Source: Sphaerochaeta sp. (GTDB taxonomy: Bacteria > Spirochaetota > Spirochaetia > Sphaerochaetales > Sphaerochaetaceae). From it: a stretch of 14,381 nt of DNA. The stretch is from the NCBI GenBank assembly GCA_023228445.1, contig JALOBD010000047.1, positions 1 through 14,381 of the forward strand, read 5' to 3'. Shown one piece after another: positions 1 through 6,037 of this stretch (its first letter is position 1; every line of letters starts with the position of its first letter). The translations under genes and the position numbers were made by a program. The notes under the pieces are model-generated. The model was not told where the DNA came from. It saw only the letters and a list, made by a program, of their open reading frames with translations, and did no database searches.

Positions 1-408
1 CATGACTTGGGAGTCGAGGTTCTCAACATCGTACCGCACCGCCAGGCCAGCCCACTCCAGCACAACGGAGACCGTCAGCCGAAAGTCAAAGGGGTAGACT
101 GCCCTGGTTTGATCGTTGGCCTGGAGGGTGAGGACGGCGTGGGTGCTGTCACAGCTGACCACGGTAAACTCACTCTTGCGGGCAAAGCCGTGGGACCCGA
201 GCTGGTAGGAGATCCCCTCATGGATGAACGAGCCTGACGCCAGGCCACCGATGATGGGAAAGAGGACCGGGGCGGTGCCCGCCCACCATTGGGGATCTCC
301 GTTGAAGAGGTAGGAGACCGAATCAATCGTATCGGCAAAGCGCTTCAACTCCGCTCCCATCGTATCGATCGCGACTGCGTATCGCGCTGAGGCAAGGGAG
401 ATGATCAT
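1..408 (-). CDS. Aldose 1-epimerase (galactose mutarotase-like, LacX type), 5' part only
   Basis: The first 136 codons are present; the rest lies beyond position 1. The translation begins MIISLASARYAVAIDTMGAE and contains GDPQWWAGTAPVLFPIIGGL followed by a GSHGFARKSEF segment. The Trp-x(4)-Pro-Val-Leu-Phe-Pro-Ile run and the His-Gly-Phe-Ala-Arg motif are typical of the LacX subgroup of aldose epimerases, beta-sandwich enzymes that interconvert the alpha and beta anomers of sugars. The ATG at 408 overlaps the stop of the 3-epimerase gene (ATGA, 408-405), and a strong Shine-Dalgarno (AAGGAGG) sits about 7 nt upstream, so the two are translationally coupled. Being last in the visible BMC operon suggests it handles a free pentose or deoxypentose before phosphorylation, but that is inference. 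The catalytic Glu and second His are outside the window, so activity cannot be judged. Confidence 0.82.
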   Translation of the reverse strand, partial: MIISLASARYAVAIDTMGAELKRFADTIDSVSYLFNGDPQWWAGTAPVLFPIIGGLASGSFIHEGISYQLGSHGFARKSEFTVVSCDSTHAVLTLQANDQTRAVYPFDFRLTVSVVLEWAGLAVRYDVENLDSQVM

Positions 409-1076
409 CGTCCGGCCTCCTTGCGAAAGCGTGGGATCATGGCGCCATAGTCGTCGCTGGAGAACAAAGCCGACCCAAGGGTGAAGACATCGACGCCGGC
501 ATCGGCAAGGGGAGCAATGGTGGTGAGGTTGACACCCCCATCCGCCTGGATGAGGATATCAGATCCGTGGTCTCTCACCATGGCGGCGACCATGCGGATC
601 CGATCGTATGAGTGGGGGAGCAGCCGCTGGCCGCCAAAGCCCGGACTGACGGTCAACACGAGGATATGGCTGACGTAGTCGAGGACCCACTTCAGCTGTT
701 CCGGTCCAATCGCCGGGCTGAGCACGACCCCAGCCTTGATATTGTGTGCCCTGATCATCTCCAGCACCCGGATGAGGTGTCGGGTCGTCTCAACGTGCAC
801 GCTGATCGAGTCCGCCCCGGCTCGGGCGAATGGTTTTATGAACCGCGCGGGGTCCTCAATCATCAGATGGACATCCAGAGCGAGCTTCGTGATGGGCCGA
901 ATCGCCTCCACGACAAGCGGTCCCATCGTCAGATTCTCGACGAAGTGGCCATCGGTGATATCAAAGTGGATCCAATCGGCCCCCGCCGACTCGACCGCCC
1001 GCACCTCCTCTCCCAAGTTGGTGAAATCGGCGGCCAACAGGGAAGCGGCGATCAAGGCCCGAGATCTTCCTGACAC
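405..1076 (-). CDS. rpe: Pentulose-5-phosphate 3-epimerase (ribulose-phosphate 3-epimerase family)
   Basis: This (beta/alpha)8 enzyme interconverts ribulose 5-phosphate and xylulose 5-phosphate, or the hexulose equivalent in the AlsE branch. All four metal/catalytic positions of the family are present (numbering from the GTG at 1076): His37 and Asp39 in an IHFDITDGHFVEN stretch, His70 in DVHLMIEDP, and Asp179 in QADGGVN. The phosphate/loop motif reads TVSPGFGGQ, with Ser for the usual Asn. Length 223 aa is normal. The reading frame also has a GTG at 1082, but the only Shine-Dalgarno (GAGG, 1087-1084) is 1 nt from it and 7 nt from the GTG at 1076, so the inner start is preferred. The gene starts 13 nt after the DERA stop and overlaps the next gene by 4 nt. 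The N-terminus is too short to carry a BMC targeting helix. Which pentulose or hexulose phosphate it uses cannot be told from sequence alone. Confidence 0.9.
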   Translation of the reverse strand: MSGRSRALIAASLLAADFTNLGEEVRAVESAGADWIHFDITDGHFVENLTMGPLVVEAIRPITKLALDVHLMIEDPARFIKPFARAGADSISVHVETTRHLIRVLEMIRAHNIKAGVVLSPAIGPEQLKWVLDYVSHILVLTVSPGFGGQRLLPHSYDRIRMVAAMVRDHGSDILIQADGGVNLTTIAPLADAGVDVFTLGSALFSSDDYGAMIPRFRKEAGR

Positions 1077-1089
1077 GTCCACACCTCGA

Positions 1090-1875
1090 TCAGTAATTTG
1101 AGGTACCTCGCTTTCCCGTCACAATGGCAACGCTGGAGACCGCCCCGATCCGGGTTGCTCCGGCTCCGATCATCGCCATCGCCTTGTCGTAATCGCGTAC
1201 GCCACCGCTTGCCTTCACCTCCATGCCCTCTCCGACAACGCTCTTCATCAGCGCGATGTCCTCCACCGTGGCACCACCACCGCCAAAGCCGGTGCTCGTC
1301 TTGACGAAGTTTGCACCGCTGCGTTTGGCAATCTGACAAGCCAGCACCTTCTCCTCCTGGGTCAGCATCGAGGTCTCGATGATCACCTTCAAGATCGTCG
1401 TACTGCGGGTCGCCCGCCGCACCGCGCGGATATCCTCCTCGACATAGTCATACTCGCCTGCCTTGAGCTTGCCGACGGCCAACACCATGTCGATTTCACT
1501 TGCACCGTGCTCAATCGCCCCACGCGTCTCGAATGCCTTGGACCGACTGTCCATCGCCCCGAGGGGGAATCCGACCACCGCACAGACCTTGACCCCACTC
1601 CCCTGTAGTTTCTTTGCCACGTACGACACCCAGGAGGAGTTCACACAGACCGACTTGAAGTTATATTGGATCGCTTCACTGCACAGTTGGTCATACGCTG
1701 ATGTGGGGGCATCAGGTTTGAGCATCGTATGGTCGATGTACTGTGCCAACTGCCTGGGCTCCATCGGTGGGTGAAGGCTTGAAGCCAGCGCCTGCCCCAC
1801 CTGGGCAGCACCATCACCCTGCAGTCGTTTCATCACCTCGCCCGCTATCCGTTCGATGAGCATCTTTTCATCCAT
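1090..1875 (-). CDS. deoC: Deoxyribose-phosphate aldolase with BMC-targeting N-terminal extension
   Basis: Class I aldolase that cleaves 2-deoxyribose 5-phosphate to glyceraldehyde 3-phosphate and acetaldehyde. The core starts near residue 40 (YIDHTMLKPDA). The Schiff-base lysine is Lys192 in FVKTSTGFGGGGA; Asp129 (SEIDMVLAVGKL) and Lys221 (VKASGGVRD) fill the other two catalytic positions known from E. coli DERA. At 261 aa it is about 40 residues longer than a usual bacterial DERA. The extra N-terminus (residues 3-19, EKMLIERIAGEVMKRLQ) is an amphipathic helix followed by a Gly/Ala/Gln/Ser-rich linker, the form of BMC encapsulation peptides. The gene starts directly after the RpiB stop (TGA then ATG, no gap), with GGGGAGAG as Shine-Dalgarno inside the rpiB end. 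I read it as the signature lumen enzyme of this compartment. Confidence 0.95.
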   Translation of the reverse strand: MDEKMLIERIAGEVMKRLQGDGAAQVGQALASSLHPPMEPRQLAQYIDHTMLKPDAPTSAYDQLCSEAIQYNFKSVCVNSSWVSYVAKKLQGSGVKVCAVVGFPLGAMDSRSKAFETRGAIEHGASEIDMVLAVGKLKAGEYDYVEEDIRAVRRATRSTTILKVIIETSMLTQEEKVLACQIAKRSGANFVKTSTGFGGGGATVEDIALMKSVVGEGMEVKASGGVRDYDKAMAMIGAGATRIGAVSSVAIVTGKRGTSNY

Positions 1876-2334
1876 TCAACTACTCTCCCCTCGCTCTATA
1901 GCCATTATTTTGTTAACCCGCACCAAGTGCCTTCCACCGGCAAACGCCGTCTCCAGCCAAAGGCTGACCATCTCGCTCAGCTCGACGGCGGCGTGGAGCG
2001 GCCCGCCCAGGACCAGCACATTGGCGTTGTTGTGCTCCCGGCTGTTGATCACGGTGCGCACGTCATAACAAAGCGCCGCCCTGATCCCCCGCACCTTATT
2101 GCATGCCATCGATGACCCGATGCCAGCCCCATCAAGGACAATGCCGCGATCGCAGGCTTCGGTCACCACCGTATGGCACACAGCCCGTGCAATGTCGGGA
2201 TAATCCACCCGCTGGCCACCACTGCATCCTATATCGACGACCGTATAGCCCTGCCCCTTGAGGTATTGCTTGAGAAACTCCTTTTGGGACCAGGCGCTGT
2301 GATCGCTTCCGATGGCCACCCGTCTCACTGACAT
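1876..2334 (-). CDS. rpiB: RpiB/LacA/LacB-family sugar-phosphate isomerase, catalytic Cys replaced
   Basis: Family members interconvert aldose and ketose phosphates, such as ribose 5-phosphate and ribulose 5-phosphate. Family landmarks are clear (numbering from the ATG at 2334): GSDHSAW with His12, DYPDIA, the NKVRGIRAALCYD segment, and SREHNNANVLVLGG with His101. The usual CGTGxG catalytic loop reads DGAGIG here: the codon for the catalytic Cys is GAT, giving Asp68, and Thr is Ala. LacA subunits of galactose-6-phosphate isomerase also have Asp at this point, so this protein may need a partner, may use a different base, or may act on another sugar phosphate. The GTG at 2343 overlaps the Shine-Dalgarno run itself (GGGGGGAG, 2350-2343); the ATG at 2334 is 8 nt from it and is taken as the start (152 aa). 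Stop and next start abut. No targeting extension is seen. Confidence 0.88.
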   Translation of the reverse strand: MSVRRVAIGSDHSAWSQKEFLKQYLKGQGYTVVDIGCSGGQRVDYPDIARAVCHTVVTEACDRGIVLDGAGIGSSMACNKVRGIRAALCYDVRTVINSREHNNANVLVLGGPLHAAVELSEMVSLWLETAFAGGRHLVRVNKIMAIERGESS

Positions 2335-2339
2335 ACCCT

Positions 2340-2615
2340 TCACTCCCCCCTATCCACGCTATCGACGATTGCGCCGATGACGGTCCTGACGGTGACGCAA
2401 TCGTCGCAGTCAAGGATCAGCCGTGCCGATCCTCCCTCATCAAAGATGACGACCGTGTCGCCAACCCCCGCCTGCACTCCGTCAAGGGCAAGCATGCTTC
2501 TCCCCTTTGGATCTCCGGATGCGTCGATTGGCTGGACAACCATGATCCGTCGTCCCCGATAGTGGGGATTCTTGATGGTACAGGTCACCGTGCCACACAC
2601 TTTTGCCAAGACCAT
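2340..2615 (-). CDS. eutN: BMC vertex protein, EutN/CcmL family (BMC-P copy 1)
   Basis: Small beta-barrel protein (91 aa) forming pentamers that cap the vertices of the polyhedral shell. It has the family start MVLAKVCGTVTCTIKN, the central ALDGVQAGVGDTVVIFDEGG segment with a GGSAR loop near residues 61-65, and the closing GAIVDSVD. This copy is close to canonical EutN. The ATG lies 3 nt after the stop of BMC-P copy 2, with GAGGGG as Shine-Dalgarno at the end of that gene. Its stop overlaps the alternative GTG of the rpiB frame. It is one of four paralogues in the operon. The gene name is by family only. Confidence 0.93.
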   Translation of the reverse strand: MVLAKVCGTVTCTIKNPHYRGRRIMVVQPIDASGDPKGRSMLALDGVQAGVGDTVVIFDEGGSARLILDCDDCVTVRTVIGAIVDSVDRGE

Positions 2616-2618
2616 CGC

Positions 2619-2888
2619 TCACCCCTCCACGTCCAGGCCATCGACAATCCCGATGACCGCAGCGTCACAGGGGTTGAACCAATTGGGCAACGTCTGTGCC
2701 GCTTCCTTGCTCCCCTCCCACATCACCAGATCCCCCTCCCCAGCCTGCACGGTATCGACTGCCACCAGCTCAGCGCCAACGCGCTGGCCATGCTCGTCCA
2801 CCGGCTGCAGCAGCAGGAAACGCTGAGCCCAGAGGCTCTCCAGCTTATGGCTGCTCACCACTGTCCCGACGACCCGTGCCAATTTCAT
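2619..2888 (-). CDS. BMC vertex protein, EutN/CcmL family (BMC-P copy 2)
   Basis: 89 aa vertex pentamer subunit. It starts MKLARVVGTVVSSHKLESLW and has AVDTVQAGEGDLVMWEGSKEA followed by WFNPCDAAVIGIVDGLDV at the C-terminus. The WEGSKEA loop in place of the Gly-Ser-Ser-Ala-Arg loop, and the Asn-Pro-x-Asp-Ala-Ala-Val-Ile-Gly-Ile-Val-Asp end, resemble the CcmL-like branch rather than EutN itself. The frame extends to a TTG at 2906, but the Shine-Dalgarno AGGGGGG (2900-2894), which overlaps the aldehyde dehydrogenase stop, is 5 nt from the ATG at 2888, so that start is used. It is paired with copy 1 downstream. Confidence 0.92.
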   Translation of the reverse strand: MKLARVVGTVVSSHKLESLWAQRFLLLQPVDEHGQRVGAELVAVDTVQAGEGDLVMWEGSKEAAQTLPNWFNPCDAAVIGIVDGLDVEG

Positions 2889-2898
2889 CCCATCCCCC

Positions 2899-4335
2899 CT
2901 AGACAATCCTGAGGTAGTCGACGAGCGTGCACCGCCGCTCCCGGGTGAAGGTGCGCGCCCTCGTCAACCCCTCTCCGGTGGGGCTTGCGATGGTCATGCT
3001 GGTAAACCCTGCACCCCCTTGGCCAAGCCCAGCATAACAGGGACCATTCTTGACGAAGATCGAACAGTTCATCGCCACGCCCATCCTCGTGAGGTTCTGT
3101 ACGTCCATCGAGTGCATGATCGCCGTATGGCGGTAGCCATGCTCACACACCACAGCCAGGTCGATGCACTGCTGCACATCGCCAAGGCGCACCACCGGAA
3201 TGAACGGCATCAGCTGTTCGGTGAACACCAGCGGGTCATCCGATGCAGCTTCGTAGATGAGAAGTTTGGTTGCAGCAGGTACCTGCACACCGATGAGGGT
3301 GGCCAGGGCACTGGCACTCTGGCCGACATGCGCCTTTGCGATCACCCCCTCCTTCTGTGGTCCTCCCGGCGATTCGATGACCACATCCTTCAGCTGTTGT
3401 GCCTGTGAAGGGGAGAGCAGAAAAGCCCCCGCCTGTTGCATCGAGTGCAGCAGCGCATCGGCGACCCGGTCGACGACCAATACCTCTTTTTCACAGATGC
3501 AGACCAAGTTGTTGTCAAAACTCGCCCCGGCGACGATATCGCGGCCCGCCTTTGCGATGTCGGCTGTCTCATCGACTACACAGGGAGGATTGCCAGGCCC
3601 CGCGGCGATCACCTTCTTTCCATTCTTCATCGCCACCTTGACGACTTGGGGTCCCCCGGTGACGGCCAGCAGCGCGATACTCGGGTGCTGCATCATCTGG
3701 GAGGCGGAGTGGACCGTCGGCTCGGCTATTGCCGTCAGGAGGTTTGCCGGGCCGCCTGCCTGCACGATGGCCCGGTTCAGCACTTGGATTGCGTGGATCG
3801 AGACGCGCTTTGCACCCGGATGGGGATTGAAGACCACGCTGTTGCCGCCAGCGACCATGCTGATGGCATTGTGGATGATTGTTGCCGTCGGATTCGTCAC
3901 CGGTGTGATCGATCCGATCACCCCGTACGGCGCCCGCTCGACCACGACGAGCCCATGCTCGTCACTGTACGCCACGGTCTCGATGTCTTCGACCCCGGGT
4001 GTCTTGCGTGATGCCAAGAGGTTCTTGGCAATCTTATCACCCTCATTGCCCCGGCCGCTCTCCAGGACCGCCTGACGGGAGAACTCCTCGGCATGCTCCT
4101 CACCCGCCCTACGCATTGCTGCGATGATGGCGCGACGCCGCTCCAACGGCAACAGGGCCAGGTGCTGCTGCGCCGACAGTGAGGCGTTGACCGCACCCTC
4201 CATCTCTTCAAAGATCCCGAACTCCCCTGCCGATTGGGTCGGTCCTCCGGGGGTACGAATTCCCTGCTCCCTGATGAAGGATTGCACCAGGTCGGTGACC
4301 AGACTCTTGATGTACTCCTCGCTTGGCTTGTTCAC
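2899..4335 (-). CDS. BMC CoA-acylating aldehyde dehydrogenase (EutE/PduP type)
   Basis: Oxidises an aldehyde, here most likely acetaldehyde from DERA, to acyl-CoA with NAD+ inside the shell. The nucleophile is Cys279 in SFDNNLVCICEKE, aligning with the FDNNLPCIAEKE motif of EutE and PduP; a second Cys follows at 281. Other landmarks are APYGVIGSITPVTNPTAT, GGNSVVFNPHPGAK and ALLAVTGGPQVV. Residues 5-24 (SEEYIKSLVTDLVQSFIREQ) form an amphipathic helix, followed by a Gly/Pro-rich linker to about residue 42: a BMC encapsulation peptide. The frame extends to an ATG at 4353, but GGGAG (4346-4342) is 6 nt from the GTG at 4335, which leaves the helix at the very N-terminus as in PduP, so 478 aa is preferred. 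The gene sits between two pairs of vertex genes. Acetaldehyde specificity is inferred from DERA; longer aldehydes cannot be excluded. Confidence 0.94.
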   Translation of the reverse strand: MNKPSEEYIKSLVTDLVQSFIREQGIRTPGGPTQSAGEFGIFEEMEGAVNASLSAQQHLALLPLERRRAIIAAMRRAGEEHAEEFSRQAVLESGRGNEGDKIAKNLLASRKTPGVEDIETVAYSDEHGLVVVERAPYGVIGSITPVTNPTATIIHNAISMVAGGNSVVFNPHPGAKRVSIHAIQVLNRAIVQAGGPANLLTAIAEPTVHSASQMMQHPSIALLAVTGGPQVVKVAMKNGKKVIAAGPGNPPCVVDETADIAKAGRDIVAGASFDNNLVCICEKEVLVVDRVADALLHSMQQAGAFLLSPSQAQQLKDVVIESPGGPQKEGVIAKAHVGQSASALATLIGVQVPAATKLLIYEAASDDPLVFTEQLMPFIPVVRLGDVQQCIDLAVVCEHGYRHTAIMHSMDVQNLTRMGVAMNCSIFVKNGPCYAGLGQGGAGFTSMTIASPTGEGLTRARTFTRERRCTLVDYLRIV

Positions 4336-4336
4336 A

Positions 4337-4627
4337 TCACACTCCCGAACCATCAGAGCGGTAGACCTCTTTCCCGTGGCGATGGATCAAATCGATGATG
4401 CCGACGATCAGTGCATCCACTGGTTTTTCGTCGGTGTCGCTCGTCCATCGGCAGGAGCTTCCCTGGGCGACCAGTACAAGATCACCGTGTCTCGCTCCCA
4501 CAGGGTCCAAGGCGATGGAGCAAGCGGATGTGAGGGGGTCGCTGCCGTAGGGAGAGAGGAGGCGGAATGGCCCGCTCATTGCACTCTTGCTTGCAACGAC
4601 CGTTCCGATGACGTGGGCGATCATCAT
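4337..4627 (-). CDS. BMC vertex protein, EutN/CcmL family (BMC-P copy 3, divergent)
   Basis: 96 aa. It starts MMIAHVIGTVVASKSAMSG and has SIALDPVGARHGDLVLVAQGSS with a GSSCR loop and the closing VDALIVGIIDLIHRHGKEVY. The fold landmarks are present, but it is the most divergent of the four copies: Cys replaces Ala in the GSSAR loop, and the first loop (LLSPYGSDPLTSA) is unusual. The ATG at 4627 overlaps the stop of copy 4 (ATGATGA, 4627-4621 region); a second in-frame ATG at 4624 is possible. AGGA about 6-8 nt upstream serves either. The stop is 1 nt before the GTG of the aldehyde dehydrogenase, implying coupled translation. Confidence 0.9.
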   Translation of the reverse strand: MMIAHVIGTVVASKSAMSGPFRLLSPYGSDPLTSACSIALDPVGARHGDLVLVAQGSSCRWTSDTDEKPVDALIVGIIDLIHRHGKEVYRSDGSGV

Positions 4628-4929
4628 GACGATTCCTCGCTCTTGCGGTAGACCGGAGCGCCGTGGGCATCGATGCTGTCGACGATTGCGATGATCGTCA
4701 AGTCAGCAGGCTTGCCCTTGGTCACCTCGGTCATCCTGGCACTTGAACCCGATACACAGAAGACCACCTCCCCGATGTTCGCCCCCACCGCATCGAAGGA
4801 GACAACGTGCTCGCCCGTGCCCTGGAGCGCAGGGATGGTGACCTTCTCCACCAGGGAGAGCTTCATCCCCTCCAGTTGAGGTGCCTTTGCCGTCGAAACG
4901 ACGGTTCCGATGACCCTTGCAAGTACCAT
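4624..4929 (-). CDS. BMC vertex protein, EutN/CcmL family (BMC-P copy 4)
   Basis: 101 aa vertex pentamer subunit with MVLARVIGTVVSTAKAPQLE at the start, a SFDAVGANIGEVVFCVSGSSAR segment bearing the canonical GSSAR loop, and ADLTIIAIVDSIDAHGAPVY near the end. Among the four paralogues this is the one closest to classical EutN. It is the first vertex gene of the operon and is separated from the BMC-H gene by 81 nt, the longest gap between any two genes inside the operon. Its stop overlaps the start of copy 3. Confidence 0.93.
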   Translation of the reverse strand: MVLARVIGTVVSTAKAPQLEGMKLSLVEKVTIPALQGTGEHVVSFDAVGANIGEVVFCVSGSSARMTEVTKGKPADLTIIAIVDSIDAHGAPVYRKSEESS

Positions 4930-4991
4930 AAGACTCCAATCTCCAGCATCCCTGCCCTCACCCTATGGATACGTGTGGGCAGCAGATTGCC

Positions 4992-5010
4992 TCCGCCCTC
5001 CAGGGACGGA
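4992..5010 (-). other. Compact hairpin directly after the BMC-H stop codon
   Basis: Read on the transcript strand, TCCGTCCC, loop TGGA, GGGCGGA: a seven-pair stem with one bulged T, starting immediately after the TAA at 5013-5011. There is no run of T after it, so it does not look like a full intrinsic terminator. It could protect the 3' end of the upstream SDR/BMC-T/BMC-H message, or attenuate expression of the vertex and enzyme genes downstream. The role is inferred. Confidence 0.45.
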
Positions 5011-5319
5011 TTATTTCTTCTTCTTTTCCACTTGATGACCCAAGGGAAGCACTTCATCCACCATGGTATGCGGTCTGGGAATGATGTGTGTCGAGACAAG
5101 TTCCCCGACCTTCTGGGCGGCTACCGTACCGGCATCAAGGGCTGCGCGCACTGCCGCCACATCGCCTCTGACAATCGCCGTCACATACCCGCCACCGATC
5201 TCTTCATACCCGACCAGCTCCACCTTCGCTGCTTTGCACATCGCGTCAGAGGCTTCCACCATCGCTGCGAACCCTCGTGTCTCGATCATGCCCAATGCAC
5301 TGCTGAATACGTCTGCCAT
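5011..5319 (-). CDS. BMC-H hexameric shell protein (PduA/CcmK/EutM family)
   Basis: Single Pfam BMC domain, 102 aa, the main facet tile of the shell. The start is MADVFSSALGMIETRGFAAM, where ALGMIETRGF is the family hallmark. The pore loop reads EEIGGGYVTAIVRGDVAAV (pore residues Gly-Gly-Gly) and the domain ends HIIPRPHTMVDEVLP. After the domain there is a short tail ending in four lysines. The frame extends to a GTG at 5337, but AGGAG (5332-5328) lies 8 nt before the ATG at 5319 and the protein then starts as the family does. This is the only BMC-H gene in the window. The gap to the BMC-T gene upstream is 36 nt. Confidence 0.96.
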   Translation of the reverse strand: MADVFSSALGMIETRGFAAMVEASDAMCKAAKVELVGYEEIGGGYVTAIVRGDVAAVRAALDAGTVAAQKVGELVSTHIIPRPHTMVDEVLPLGHQVEKKKK

Positions 5320-5355
5320 CTCTCTTTCTCCTCTCACTCATACAGGGAAGCTGGA

Positions 5356-5994
5356 CTATTCTGCTCCCTTGACACCCTGATCACGACCACCGATCGTCTT
5401 GAGACGATTCTCGACGATCTCCTTGCTGACCAACACCTCCGCCTCATCGCCGGCGATATAGACTCGACCGAAGCTGCCGTAGCCAACCACCTCGATGATG
5501 TTGATGTGCGAAGCCTTCTCCGCTTCATTGGCAGCGTAGTAGGCGTAGGCGGCCGGTTGCAGCTCCAGCACATAGAGCGTGTCGCCGCGCAGCACCATGT
5601 TGCCATGCCTGACCTTGTTGATCAGCTGGCAGTGGTGGTCACTCATGTTCTTCACCAGCTGGCTCGTCTGGATCACCGGTTTGTAGCGGTCGTTCTCTTC
5701 CAAGCCCAGATCATCCAGGATGGCTTTGCCAGCCTGGCGCACATCCCCTTGGCTCGGGGAGTGGACCTCCAGCAAGCCGAAGAGTCGTTCGACAATCTGA
5801 ATCCCCGGCTTGACCCCGGTGGCCTTCAGTGCAACGTCGGTCAACCGGTTGATCTCGATCCCCGGAGAGATCTCAACGATCATGCAGGCCTCATCTGCCA
5901 CGGGGAAATACCCCTTCGACACTGTCGAGATGAACGAAGCCATCTGCGGTTGAAGCGAATCCAGAAACACGTATGTTCTCAGATCTACACCCAT
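5356..5994 (-). CDS. BMC-T tandem-domain shell protein, double-pore type (CcmP/CsoS1D-like)
   Basis: 212 aa with two fused BMC domains forming trimers. The start MGVDLRTYVFLDSLQPQMAS and the segments WIEISPG-like VEISPGIEINRLTDVALKA and GIQIVERLFGLLEVHSPSQ match the CcmP/CsoS1D branch, whose trimers stack face to face and open or close a large central pore. The gating Glu-Arg pair is present as Glu69-Arg70. The second domain (about residues 105-205) has LQPAAYAYYAANEAEKASHI and IIEVVGYGSFGRVYIAGDEAEV. A GGGAGAGG Shine-Dalgarno precedes the ATG. It is the only BMC-T gene here, so it would be the single route for large substrates or cofactors such as CoA and NAD. That role is inferred from the family. 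Confidence 0.93.
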   Translation of the reverse strand: MGVDLRTYVFLDSLQPQMASFISTVSKGYFPVADEACMIVEISPGIEINRLTDVALKATGVKPGIQIVERLFGLLEVHSPSQGDVRQAGKAILDDLGLEENDRYKPVIQTSQLVKNMSDHHCQLINKVRHGNMVLRGDTLYVLELQPAAYAYYAANEAEKASHINIIEVVGYGSFGRVYIAGDEAEVLVSKEIVENRLKTIGGRDQGVKGAE

Positions 5995-6037
5995 GCCCTC
6001 TCCCTTTTGTTATGCAGGGTCACCCCTGATCAATGCG

